A DNA stretch of 43,329 nt from Nemertoderma westbladi (GCA_032718475.1 JAUCBJ010007983.1:1-43329); one strand, 5' to 3'; shown: positions 20,142-31,029, counted from the stretch's first letter. A program made the numbers and translations. The notes: generated from the sequence alone by a model not told the origin.

Positions 20142-21440
20142 GTAAGTCTCGATTGGTAAGTCTCGGTTGGTAAGTCAGGTAAGTCTCGGTTGGTAAGTCA
20201 GGTAAGTCTCGGTTGGTAAGTCAGGTAAGTCTCGAATGGTAAGTCAGGTAAGTCTCGGTTGGTAAGTCAGGTAAGTCAGGTAAGTCTCGGTTGGTAAGTC
20301 AGGTAATTCTCGGTTGGTAAGTCAGGTAAGTCTCGGTTGGTAAGTCTCGGTTGGTAAGTCAGGTAAGTCTCGGTTGGTAAGTCAGGTGAGTCTCGGTTGG
20401 TAAGTCAGGTGAGTCTCGGTTGGTTCTCGGTTGGTAAGTCTCGGTTGGTAAGTCAGGTAAGTCTCGGTTGGTTCGCGGTTGGTAAGTCTCGGTTGGTTCG
20501 CGGTTGGTAAGTCTCGGTTGGTAAGTCAGGTAAGTCTCGGTTGGTAAGTCAGGTAAGTCTCAGTTGGTAAGTCAGGTAAGTCTCGGTTGGTAAGTCAGGT
20601 AAGTCTCGGTTGGTAAGTCAGGTGAGTCTCGGTTGGTTCTCGGTTGGTAAGTCTCGGTTGGTAAGTCAGGTAAGTCTCGGTTGGTAAGTCAGGTGAGTCT
20701 CGGTTGGTTCGCGGTTGGTAAGTCAGGTAAGTCTCGGTTGGTAAGTCAGGTAAGTCTCGGTTGGTAAGTCAGGTAAGTCTCGGTTGGTAAGTCAGGTAAG
20801 TCTCGGTTGGTAAGTTTCGGTTGGTAAGTTGGTTATCGGTTGGTAAGTCTCGGTTGGTAAGTCAGGTAAGTCTCGGTTGGTAAGTCAGGTAAGTCTCGGT
20901 TGGTAAGTCAGGTGAGTCTCGGTTGGTTCGCGGTTGGTAAGTCAGGTAAGTCTCGGTTGGTAAGTCAGGTAAGTCTCGGTTGGTAAGTCAGGTAAGTCTC
21001 GGTTGGTAAGTCTCGGTTGGTAAGTCAGGTAAGTCTCGGTTGGTAAGTCATGTAAGTCTCGGTTGGTAAGTCAGGTGAGTCTCGGTTGGTTCTCGGTTGG
21101 TAAGTCTCGGTTGTTAAGTCAGGTAAGTCTCGGTTGGCAAGTCAGGTAAGTCTCGGTTGGTAAGTCAGGTATGTCTCGGTTGGTAAGTCAGGTGAGTCTC
21201 GGTTGGTTCGCGGTTGGTAAGTCAGGTAAGTCTCGGTTGGTTCTCGGTTGGTAAGTCAGGTAAGTCTCGGTTGGTTCTCGGTTGGTAAGTCAGGTAAGTC
21301 TCGGTTGGTTCTCGGTTGGTAAGTCAGGTAAGTCTCGGTTGGTTCTCGGTTGGTAAGTCAGGTAAGTCTCGGTTGGTTCTCGGTTGGTAAGTCAGGTAAG
21401 TCTCGGTTGGTTCTCGGTTGGTAAGTCAGGTAAGTCTCGG
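20142..21440 (+). repeat. Minisatellite C: array of consensus 5' splice sites filling the intron
   Basis: The ~23-bp unit is CAGGTAAGT, CTCGGTTG, GTAAGT, giving roughly 50 units over 1.3 kb with rearranged forms (GGTTGGTTCTCGG, GGTTCGCGG, CAGGTGAGT). It starts exactly at the donor of exon 2: the first copy is CAG|GTAAGTCTCGATTGG, later ones have CTCGGTTGG. CAGGTAAGT is the perfect nine-base complement of the 5' end of U1 snRNA. In the exon 2 frame, read-through meets a stop within the first unit (TGG TAA at about 20154-20159). Any downstream donor used in place of the first would therefore truncate the protein. Confidence 0.95.
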
Positions 21441-21518
21441 TTGGTTTTATTTCTCTATATAGGCTCGGTTGGTTTTATTTCTCTATATACGCTCGGTTGG
21501 TTTTATTTCTCTATATAG
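21435..21518 (+). repeat. Triplicated 28-bp 3' splice-site segment
   Basis: Three 28-bp copies lie at 21435-21462, 21463-21490 and 21491-21518. Each contains CTCGGTTGGTTTTATTTCTC and ends in TATATAG, TATATAC and TATATAG respectively. Copies 1 and 3 form full polypyrimidine-AG acceptors; copy 2 has lost the AG. Only the third keeps phase 0 into exon 3. Using the first shifts the frame by 56 nt and soon reaches a stop. Confidence 0.9.
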
Positions 21519-21653
21519 GCTCGGTTGGTTTTTGAGAAGTTACTTATTTCCGCGAAAACCGAAGACCCCAATTATGTGCTGAATTACAAAACAATTCGAA
21601 AACTTGGGAAGTTAGTCGACGGTTTGACTGGGAAACACTTTAAACCAGACAAG
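21519..21653 (+). CDS. Host gene exon 3
   Basis: The exon is 45 codons in phase 0 at both ends, beginning ARLVFEKLLISAKTEDPNY and ending GLTGKHFKPDK. The acceptor is the last of three duplicated TATATAG sites, and the donor is AAG|GTGAGT at 21654. The first codons (GCT CGG TTG GTT) share CTCGGTTGG with the intron array, so the array unit and the exon edge have a common origin. Helical, charged protein sequence, no motif recognised. Phase agreement with exons 2 and 4 supports one gene. Confidence 0.8.
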
Positions 21654-21754
21654 GTGAGTGGGAATGTAAGTTATGGAGCAATCGGATCTGGCAATACTGT
21701 AGAAGAATCAGTTAAATGTATTAGATTGGCTTAGGGTTCGGGTTACAGGCCAAT

Positions 21755-22805
21755 CCTAACCCACCCCGTACCCAATGGGAGGACGGCCTACCAGTAACTA
21801 TAACTCCTAACCCACCCCGTACACAATGGGAGGACGGCCTACCGGTAACTATAACTCCTAACCCACCCCGTACCCAATGGGAGGACGGCCTACCGGTAAC
21901 TATAACTCCTAACTCCACCCCGTACACAATGGGAGGACGGCCTACCGGTAACTATAACTCCTAACCCACCCCGTACACAATGGGAGGACGGCCAACCAGT
22001 AACTATAACTCCTAACCCACCCCGAACCCAATGGGAGGACGGCCTACCGGTAACTATAACTCCTAACCCACCCCGTACCCAATGGGAGGACGGCCTACCG
22101 GTAACTATAACTCCTAACCCACCCCGTACCCAATGGGAGGACGGCCTACCAGTAACTATAACTCCTAACCCACCCCGTACCCAATGGGAGGACGGCCTAC
22201 CGGTAACTATAACTCCTAACCCACCCCGTACCCAATGGGAGGACGGCCTACCGGTAACTATAACTCCTAACCCACCCCGTACCCAATGGGAGGACGGCCT
22301 ACCGGTAACTATAACTCCTAACCCACCCCGTACCCAATGGGAGGACGGCCTACCGGTAACTATAACTCCTAACCCACCCTGTGCCCAATGGGAGGACGGC
22401 CTACCGGTAACTATAACTCCTAACCCGTACCCAATGGGAGGACGGCCTACCGGTAACTATAACTCCTAACCCGTACCCAATGGGAGGACGGCCTACCGGT
22501 AACTATAACTCCTAACCCACCCCGTACCCAATGGGAGGACGGCCTACCGGTAACTATAACTCCTAACCCACCCTGTGCCCAATGGGATGACGGCCTACCG
22601 GTAACTATAACTCCTAACCCGTACCCAATGGGAGGACGGCCTACCGGTATCTATAACTCCTAACCCGTACCCAATGGGAGGACGGCCTACCAGTAACTAT
22701 AACTCCTAACCCACCCCGTACACAATGGGAGGACGGCCTACCGGTAATATAACTCCTAACCCACCCCGTACCCAATGGGAGGACGGCCTACCAGTAACTA
22801 TAACT
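21755..22805. repeat. Minisatellite D (51-bp units, ~21 copies)
   Basis: Units read CCTAACCCACCCCGTACCC, AATGGGAGGACGGCCTAC, then CGGTAACTATAACT (51 bp). Several 44-45-bp units lack the CACCCC part (around 22420-22480 and 22615-22670). An A/C change makes CTACCAGTAAC versus CTACCGGTAAC, and GTACCC alternates with GTACAC. It occupies most of the intron between exons 3 and 4. It shares TAACTATAACTCC with minisatellite B. The GC content is well above the surrounding DNA. Confidence 0.95.
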
Positions 22806-22945
22806 GCTGCTTTTCGGCGGGATTTAAATTCCCCCAGCTGATCTAATAAACCCACTGCCTGAGATGGAGAACCAGTTGGTTCCGCTGCCCCTCTAAAGGG
22901 AAGCGACATGAATCTCTGGATTATCTCCCTTATTGTCCCCCTTAG

Positions 22946-23136
22946 ATGTCGCCTCTAGACGTTACCAGCTCGGTTTCTGCCATCGTATCATCCCAACGAA
23001 CCTCCCTCGATATGGATCGCACCCTAACCGAAGCTGTGCGACAGGCCATGTTGTTCATCTACGGAGACTCCTATATGGAACAACTGACTGACCTCGATAT
23101 GGAGGCCCTGGGCCCCAGAATTCTGTCGCAGTTCAG
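22946..23136 (+). CDS. Host gene exon 4
   Basis: A strong acceptor (CTCCCTTATTGTCCCCCTTAG ends at 22945) opens a frame in phase 0 that starts MSPLDVTSSVSAIVSSQRTS. It continues with TLTEAVRQAMLFIYGDSYME and LTDLDMEALGPRILSQF. It ends in phase 2 at a good donor, CAG|GTAAGT (23137). The initial ATG could in principle be a start codon, but the acceptor and phase match make it an internal exon more simply. The Leu-rich helical pattern, LTDLDMEALGP in particular, weakly recalls mesothelin/stereocilin-like repeats. This is an impression and not a family call. Confidence 0.8.
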
Positions 23137-23241
23137 GTAAGTTTAGCTAATAACTAGCGTCGGTGGGTGAATCAATATTATTTACGGAGTGACTCTTTAT
23201 GAGTTATTTACGTTGTTACTTGGTTACTTTATTTACTATAG

Positions 23242-23371
23242 CGACTCAGAAGTGAACCAACTGAGTTCCGAGCAATGCCAGCAGTTTATGGGACGTCTGG
23301 GGAGCCATTCCGATCTAAATGTCGTCCGTTCTAGAAAGCAACGATTCGCTAATAAGATGTTGGATTGTATG
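23242..23371 (+). CDS. Host gene exon 5
   Basis: Acceptor TTTACTATAG ends at 23241. The 130-nt exon completes an AG|C serine codon from exon 4 and reads SDSEVNQLSSEQCQQFMGRL, then SHSDLNVVRSRKQRF and ends DCM in phase 0. The donor is ATG|GTAAGTTTC at 23372. The intron before it is only 105 bp, the shortest here and the only intron without a minisatellite among those with strong splice sites. Phase agreement across this short intron is the best evidence that the exons are real. Confidence 0.85.
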
Positions 23372-23442
23372 GTAAGTTTCTTTGGATCTTTATCGGTTTT
23401 GAAGGTTAAGAATTTGGTTAAACATACTCCATACATGGAGCA

Positions 23443-26400
23443 GTGCTGTATATAACACTTATTCTTACCTTTGCTGTGGTGGATCTGTGCTGTATATAAC
23501 ACGTATTCTTTTATTTGCTGTGGTGGAACTGTGATGTATATAACACCTATTCTTACCTTTGCTGTGGTGGAACTGTGCCGTATATAACACTTATTCTTAG
23601 ATTTGCTGTGAAGGATCTGTGCTGTATATAACACTTATTCTTACATTTGCTGTGGTGGAACTGTGCTGTATATAACACTTATTCTTACCTTTGCTGTGGT
23701 GGAACTGTGCTGTATATAACACTTATTCTTACCTTTGCTGTGGTGGAACTGTGCTGTATATAACACTTATTCTTACCTTTGCTGTGGTGGAACTGTGCTG
23801 TATATAACACTTATTCTTAGCTTTTGCTGTGGTGGATCTGTGCTGTATATAACACGTATTCTTTTATTTGCTGTGGTGGAACTGTGATGTATATAACACC
23901 TATTCATACCTTTGCTGTGGTGGAACTGTGCCGTATATAACACTTATTCTTACCTTTGCTGTGAAGGATCTGTGCTGTATATAACACTTATTCTTACATT
24001 TGCTGTGGTGGAAATGTGCTGTATATAACACTTATTCTTACCTTTTGCTGTGGTGGAACTGTGCTGTATATAACACGTATTCTTATATTTGCTGTGGTGG
24101 AACTGTGATGTATATAACACTTATTCTTACCTTTGCTGTGGTGGAACTGTGCTGTATATAACACTTATTCTTACCTTTGCTGTGGTGAAACTGTGCGGTA
24201 TATAACTGTTATTCTTACCTTTGCTGTGATGGAACTGTGCTGTATATAACACTTAATATTACATTTGCTGTGGTGGAACTGTGCTGTATATAACACTTAT
24301 TCTTACCTTTGCTGTGGCGGAACTGTGCTGTATATAAAACACTTATTCTTACCTTTGCTGTGGTGGAACTGTGCTGTATATAACACTTATTCTTACCTTT
24401 GCTGTGGTGGAACTGTGCTGTATATAACACTTATTCTTCTTACATTTGCTGTGGTGGAACTGTGCTGTATATAACACTTATTCTTACCTTTGCTGTGGTG
24501 AAACTGTGCGGTATATAACTGTTATTCTTACCTTTGCTGTAATGGAACTGTGCTGTATATAACACTTAATATTACATTTGCTGTGGTGGAACTGTGCTGT
24601 ATATAACACTTATTCTTACCTTTGCAGTGGTGGAACTGTGCTGTATATAAAACACTTATTCTTACCTTTGCTGTGGTGGAACTGTGCTGTATATAACACT
24701 TATTCTTACCTTTGCTGTGGTGGAACTGTGCTGTATATAACACTTATTCTTCTTACCTTTGCTGTGGTGGAACTGTGCTGTATATAACACTTATTCTTAC
24801 CTTTGCTGTGGTGGAACTGTGCTGTATATAAAACACTTATTCTTACCTTTGCTGTGGTGGAACTGTGCTGTATATAACACTTATTCTTACATTTGCTGTG
24901 GTGGAACTGTGCTGTATATAACACTTATTCTTCTTACCTTTGCTGTGGTGGAACTGTGCTGTATATAAAACTTATTCTTACCTTTGCTGTGGTGGAACTG
25001 TGCCGTATATAACACTTATTCTTACCTTTGCTGTGAAGGATCTGTGCTGTATATAACACTTATTCTTACATTTGCTGTGGTGGAACTGTGCTGTATATAA
25101 CACTTATTCTTACCTTTGCTGTGGTGGATCTGTGCTGTATATAACACGTATTCTTTTATTTGCTGTGGTGGAACTGTGATGTATATAACACCTATTCTTA
25201 CCTTTGCTGTGGTGGAACTGTGCCGTATATAACACTTATTCTTACCTTTGCTGTGAAGGATCTGTGCTGTATATAACACTTATTCTTACATTTGCTGTGG
25301 TGGAACTGTGCTGTATATAACACTTATTCTTACCTTTTGCTGTGGTGGAACTGTGCTGTATATAACACGTATTCTTATATTTGCTGTGGTGGAACTGTGA
25401 TGTATATAACACTTATTCTTACCTTTGCTGTGGTGGACCTGTGCTGTATATAACACTTATTCTTACCTTTGCTGTGGTGAAACTGTGCGGTATATAACTG
25501 TTATTCTTACCTTTGCTGTGATGGAACTGTGCTGTATATAACACTTAATATTACATTTGCTGTGGTGGAACTGTGCTGTATATAACACTTATTCTTACCT
25601 TTGCTGTGGTGGAACTGTGCTGTATATAAAACACTTATTCTTACCTTTGCTGTGGTGGAACTGTGCTGTATATAACACTTATTCTTACCTTTGCTGTGGT
25701 GGAACTGTGCTGTATATAACACTTATTCTTCTTACCTTTGCTGTGGTGGAACTGTGCTGTATATAACACTTATTCTTACCTTTGCTGTGGTGGAACTGTG
25801 CTGTATATAACACTTATTCTTACCTTTTGCTGTGGTGGAACTGTGCTGTATATAACACGTATTCTTATATTTGCTGTGGTGGAACTGTGATGTATATAAC
25901 ACTTATTCTTACCTTTGCTGTGGTGGAACTGTGCTGTATATAACACTTATTCTTACCTTTGCTGTGGTGAAACTGTGCGGTATATAACTGTTATTCTTAC
26001 TTTTGCTGTGATGGAACTGTGCTGTATATAACACTTAATATTACATTTGCTGTGGTGGAACTGTGCTGTATATAACACTTATTCTTACCTTTGCTGTGGT
26101 GGAACTGTGCTGTATATAAAACACTTATTCTTACCTTTGCTGTGGTGGAACTGTGCTGTATATAACACTTATTCTTACCTTTGCTGTGGTGGAACTGTGC
26201 TGTATATAACACTTATTCTTACCTTTGCAGTGGTGGAACTGTGCTGTATATAAAACACTTATTCTTACCTTTGCTGTGGTGGAACTGTGCTGTATATAAC
26301 ACTTATTCTTACCTTTGCTGTGGTGGAACTGTGCTGTATATAACACTTATTCTTCTTACCTTTGCTGTGGTGGAACTGTGCTGTATATAACACTTATTCT

Positions 26401-29400
26401 TACCTTTGCTGTGGTGGAACTGTGCTGTATATAAAACACTTATTCTTACCTTTGCTGTGGTGGAACTGTGCTGTATATAACACTTATTCTTACCTTTGCT
26501 GTGGTGGAACTGTGCTGTATATAACACTTATTCTTCTTACCTTTGCTGTGGTGGAACTGTGCTGTATATAACACTTATTCTTACCTTTGCTGTGGTGGAA
26601 CTGTGCTGTATATAAAACACTTATTCTTTTACCTTTGCTGTGGTGGAACTGTGCTGTATATAACACTTATTCTTACCTTTGCTGTGGTGGAACTGTGCTG
26701 TATGTAACACTTATTCTTCTTACCTTTGCTGTGGTGGAACTGTGCTGTATATAACACTTATTCTTACCTTTGCTGTGCTGGAACTGTGCCGTATATAACA
26801 CTTATTCTTACCTTTGCTGTGAAGGATCTGTGCTGTATATAACACTTATTCTTACATTTGCTGTGGTGGAACTGTGCTGTATATAACACTTATTCTTACC
26901 TTTGCTGTGGTGGATCTGTGCTGTATATAACACGTATTCTTTTATTTGCTGTGGTGGAACTGTGATGTATATAACACCTATTCTTACCTTTGCTGTGGTG
27001 GAACTGTGCCGTATATAACACTTATTCTTACCTTTGCTGTGAAGGATCTGTGCTGTATATAACACTTATTCTTACATTTGCTGTGGTGGAACTGTGCTGT
27101 ATATAACACTTATTCTTACCTTTTGCTGTGGTGGAACTGTGCTGTATATAACACGTATTCTTATATTTGCTGTGGTGGAACTGTGATGTATATAACACTT
27201 ATTCTTACCTTTGCTGTGGTGGAACTGTGCTGTATATAACACTTATTCTTACCTTTGCTGTGGTGAAACTGTGCGGTATATAACTGTTATTCTTACCTTT
27301 GCTGTGATGGAACTGTGCTGTATATAACACTTAATATTACATTTGCTGTGGTGGAACTGTGCTGTATATAACACTTTCTTACCTTTGCTGTGGTGGAACT
27401 GTGCTGTATATAAAACATTTATTCTTACCTTTGCTGTGGTGGAACTGTGCTGTATATAACACTTATTCTTACCTTTGCTGTGGTGGAACAGTGCTGTATA
27501 TAACACTTATTCTTCTTACCTTTGCTGTGGTGGAACTGTGCTGTATATAACACTTATTCTTACCTTTGCTGTGGTGGAACTGTGCTGTATATAAATAACA
27601 CTTATTCTTACCTTTGCTGTGGTGGAACTGCGCTGTATATAAATAACACTTATTCTTACCTTTGCTGTGGTGGAACTGTGCTGTATATAACACTTATTCT
27701 TCTTACCTTTGTTGTGGTGGAACTGTGCTGTATATAACACTTATTCTTACCTTTGCTGTGGTGGAACTGTGCTGTATATAACACTTATTCTTCTTACCTT
27801 TGCTGTGGTGGAACTGTGTTGTATATAAATAACACTTATTCTTACCTTTGCTGTGGTGGAACTGTGCTGTATATAACACTTATTCTTACCTTTGCTGTGG
27901 TGGAACTGTGCTGTATATAACACTTATTCTTCTTACCTTTGCTGTGGTGGAACTGTGCTGTATATAACACTTATTCTTACCTTTGCTGTGGTGGAACTGT
28001 GCTGTATATAACACTTATTCTTACCTTTGCTGTGGTGGAACTGTGCTGTATATAACACTTATTCTTCTTACCTTTGCTGTGGTGGAACTGTGCTGTATAT
28101 AACACTTATTCTTACCTTTGCTGTGGTGGAACTGTGCTGTATATAACACTTATTCTTACCTTTGCTGAGGTGGAACTGTGCTGTATATAAATAACACTTA
28201 TTCTTCTTACCTTTGCTGTGGTGGAACTGTGCTGTATATAACACTTATTCTTACCTTTGCTGTGGTGGAACTGTGCTGTATATAACACTTATTCTTCTTA
28301 CCTTTGCTGTGGTGGAACTGTGTTGTATATAAATAACACTTATTCTTACCTTTGCTGTGGTGGAACTGTGCTGTATATAACACTTATTCTTCTTACCTTT
28401 GCTGTGGTGGAACTGTGCTGTATATAACACTTATTCTTACCTTTGCTGTGGTGGAACTGTGCTGTATATAACACTTTCTTACCTTTGCTGTGGTGGAACT
28501 GTGCTGTATATAAAACACTTATTCTTACCTTTGCTGTGGTGGAACTGTGCTGTATATAACACTTATTCTTACCTTTGCTGTGGTGGAACAGTGCTGTATA
28601 TAACACTTATTCTTCTTACCTTTGCTGTGGTGGAACTGTGCTGTATATAACACTTATTCTTACCTTTGCTGTGGTGGAACTGTGCTGTATATAAATAACA
28701 CTTATTCTTACCTTTGCTGTGGTGGAACTGCGCTGTATATAAATAACACTTATTCTTACCTTTGCTGTGGTGGAACTGTGCTGTATATAACACTTATTCT
28801 TCTTACCTTTGCTGTGGTGGAACTGTGCTGTATATAACACTTATTCTTACCTTTGCTGTGGTGGAACTGTGCTGTATATAACACTTATTCTTCTTACCTT
28901 TGCTGTGGTGGAACTGTGTTGTATATAAATAACACTTATTCTTACCTTTGCTGTGGTGGAACTGTGCTGTATATAACACTTATTCTTACCTTTGCTGTGG
29001 TGGAACTGTGCTGTATATAACACTTATTCTTCTTACCTTTGCTGTGGTGGAACTGTGCTGTATATAACACTTATTCTTACCTTTGCTGTGGTGGAACTGT
29101 GCTGTATATAACACTTATTCTTACCTTTGCTGTGGTGGAACTGTGCTGTATATAACACTTATTCTTCTTACCTTTGCTGTGGTGGAACTGTGCTGTATAT
29201 AACACTTATTCTTACCTTTGCTGTGGTGGAACTGTGCTGTATATAACACTTATTCTTACCTTTGCTGAGGTGGAACTGTGCTGTATATAAATAACACTTA
29301 TTCTTCTTACCTTTGCTGTGGTGGAACTGTGCTGTATATAACACTTATTCTTACCTTTGCTGTGGTGGAACTGTGCTGTATATAACACTTATTCTTCTTA

Positions 29401-30085
29401 CCTTTGCTGTGGTGGAACTGTGTTGTATATAAATAACACTTATTCTTACCTTTGCTGTGGTGGAACTGTGCTGTATATAACACTTATTCTTCTTACCTTT
29501 GCTGTGGTGGAACTGTGCTGTATATAACACTTATTCTTACCTTTGCTGTGGTGGAACTGTGCTGTATATAACACTTATTCTTACCTTTGCTGTGGTGGAA
29601 CTGTGCTGTATATAAATCACACTTATTCTTCTTACCTTTGCTGTGGTGGAACTGTGCTGTATATAACACTTATTCTTACCTTTGCTGTGGTGGAACTGTG
29701 CTGTATATAACACTTATTCTTCTTACCTTTGCTGTGGTGGAACTGTGCTGTATATAACACTTATTCTTACATTTGCTGTGGTGGAACTGTGCTGTATATA
29801 AATCACACTTATTCTTCTTCCCTTTGCTGTGGTGGAACTGTGCTGTATATAACACTTATTCTTCTTACCTTTGCTGTGGTGGAACTGTGCTGTATATAAC
29901 ACTTATTCTTCTTACCTTTGCTGTGGTGGAACTGTGCTGTATATAAATAACACTTATTCTTCTTACCTTTGCTGTGGTGGAACTGTGCTGTATATAACAC
30001 TTATTCTTACATTTGCTGTGGTGGAACTGTGATGTGTATAACACATAGTTTTACCTCCTTTGCTGCGGTGGAATGTGCTGTATCT
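23443..30085. repeat. Minisatellite E (44-bp units, ~150 copies)
   Basis: The 6.6-kb array fills the intron after exon 5. Units read GTGCTGTATATAACACTTAT, TCTTACCTTTGCTGTGG, TGGAACT. Variants include TATATAAAACAC and TATATAAATAACAC, extra TCT (TTCTTCTTACC), GAAGGATCT and CACGTATTC. Blocks repeat at larger scales; for example 27481-28280 recurs at 28581-29380 (offset 1100 = 25 units), and 25022 recurs at 26808. Short open frames of about 70 codons occur on both strands because three units are divisible by three; I do not call them genes. Two copies (near 24620 and 26226) have TTTGCAGTGG instead of TTTGCTGTGG, giving acceptor-like sites. Confidence 0.95.
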
Positions 30086-30239
30086 GTGGTTCTTCGGTCA
30101 CTATTAGATTCATTATTGGTTGAGGTATAACCTATTTGGTTATAAATTGTGGTACTAATCTTATATTTACTGTTACAATAATTACTTACTGAACTATTTT
30201 ATTTTTAATATTACAAACTGTTTTATTTGTTTTCTACAG

Positions 30240-30251
30240 TTTAAAAACGCG
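30240..30251 (+). CDS. Possible 12-nt microexon of the host gene
   Basis: A strong acceptor (TTTTATTTGTTTTCTACAG, ending at 30239) is followed by TTTAAAAACGCG and then a donor-like GTATGT at 30252. Phase 0 in and out matches exon 5, adding four residues (FKNA). Alternatively the exon reads through to a TAG at 30519-30521 (94 codons in the same frame) and would be terminal. That longer reading enters a 226-bp foldback whose sequence looks transposon-derived, so I prefer the microexon. No further exon is seen before 35331. Confidence 0.4.
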
Positions 30252-30432
30252 GTATGTATAATTAATATTTACTATACCAGCCAGACAAGGAGGTTAATAA
30301 ATTGGCGTGGACTGTCTTCTGTTGTGTGTTGTTTGATTGGATGGTCTAGAAACGACTGTATGGGCGGTCAGTTACACCCAATCAGTGCATGCCTTGATCA
30401 TCCATCAGAAATAACACGTAATTGTCTTACAG

Positions 30433-30658
30433 TCAGTATGAATGCTTACTTTATTCTAAAGAAACGTGTTTGGTGCTGGGAGTTTGTACTTTTTTGTAAA
30501 ATCTTATTAAAAACTTTTTAGTAAAATCAATGGCCTAATCAAGTGGCCATTGATTTTACTTAGTAAAGTGCTTATCTACAACCTACGATTCATACAAAAA
30601 AGTACAAACTCCCAGCACCAAACACGTTTCTTTAGAATAAAGTAAGCATTCATACTGA
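30433..30658. repeat. 226-bp foldback (long inverted repeat), MITE-like
   Basis: Outer arms 30433-30498 and 30593-30658 are inverted copies over 66 bp, identical or nearly so as read by eye. They start TCAGTATGAATGC and include CGTGTTTGGTGCTGGGAG. Inner arms GTAAAATCAATGGCC (30521-30535) and its complement (30545-30559) enclose a 9-nt loop. The unpaired parts between arms are AT-rich. A transcript would fold into a long hairpin. No target duplication was identified at the ends. It is probably a non-autonomous DNA element or a recent inverted duplication. Confidence 0.85.
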
Positions 30659-30913
30659 ATGTTACGAATGTCATGATAAACAGCTAAACAGATCAATTTA
30701 GTGGAACTCCCGGTTGCTTTTTATTCACAAACTCCTTCAGTCTTTACAACGAGATTAATTCGATAATTTATTCGATTCAACTTTCAGCCAAATTCATTCA
30801 ATAAATGTAAACAAATTCCTTCCTTCTCACTGACTATATGTGGGGCGAGCCACGAAGTTGGCGGAGCCTTAGCGAGTTGACACTGCTAGGGGGTGGGTCA
30901 ATTTATGCAAATA
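30659..30913. other. Unique DNA, no gene seen
   Basis: AT-rich sequence without a convincing frame or splice site, becoming GC-richer near 30840-30895 (GGCGGAGCCTTAGCGAG). It separates the foldback from the GTC microsatellite. Confidence 0.4.
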
Positions 30914-30935
30914 GTTGTCGTCGTCGTCGTTGTCG

Positions 30936-30967
<32 letters not shown>

Positions 30968-30982
30968 GTCGTCGTCGTCGTT
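30914..30982. repeat. (GTC)n microsatellite
   Basis: About 22 trinucleotides, mostly GTC, interrupted by GTT at three places. In the plus frame it would encode Arg repeats (CGT/CGC-type), but it lies in no supported gene. Confidence 0.95.
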
Positions 30983-31029
30983 ACGATTTTGACATGCTAA
31001 TAACTTTGTCGGATTTAAAGCTGCCAAGT

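Noticed and set aside
21725-21745. Telomere-like TTAGGGTTCGGGTTA
   Set aside because: A single TTAGGG followed by a variant; not tandem, and located in an intron just before minisatellite D.
23443-30085. Many ~70-codon open frames on both strands (AVYNTYSYLCCGG-like, AQFHHSKGKNKCY-like)
   Set aside because: They recur with the 44-bp unit on both strands at once, have no splice or start context, and change frame with unit-length variants. They are by-products of the repeat.
30324-30521. Independent 65-codon gene
   Set aside because: It is in frame with the candidate exon at 30240 but its second half is one arm of the 226-bp foldback. There is no separate start context.
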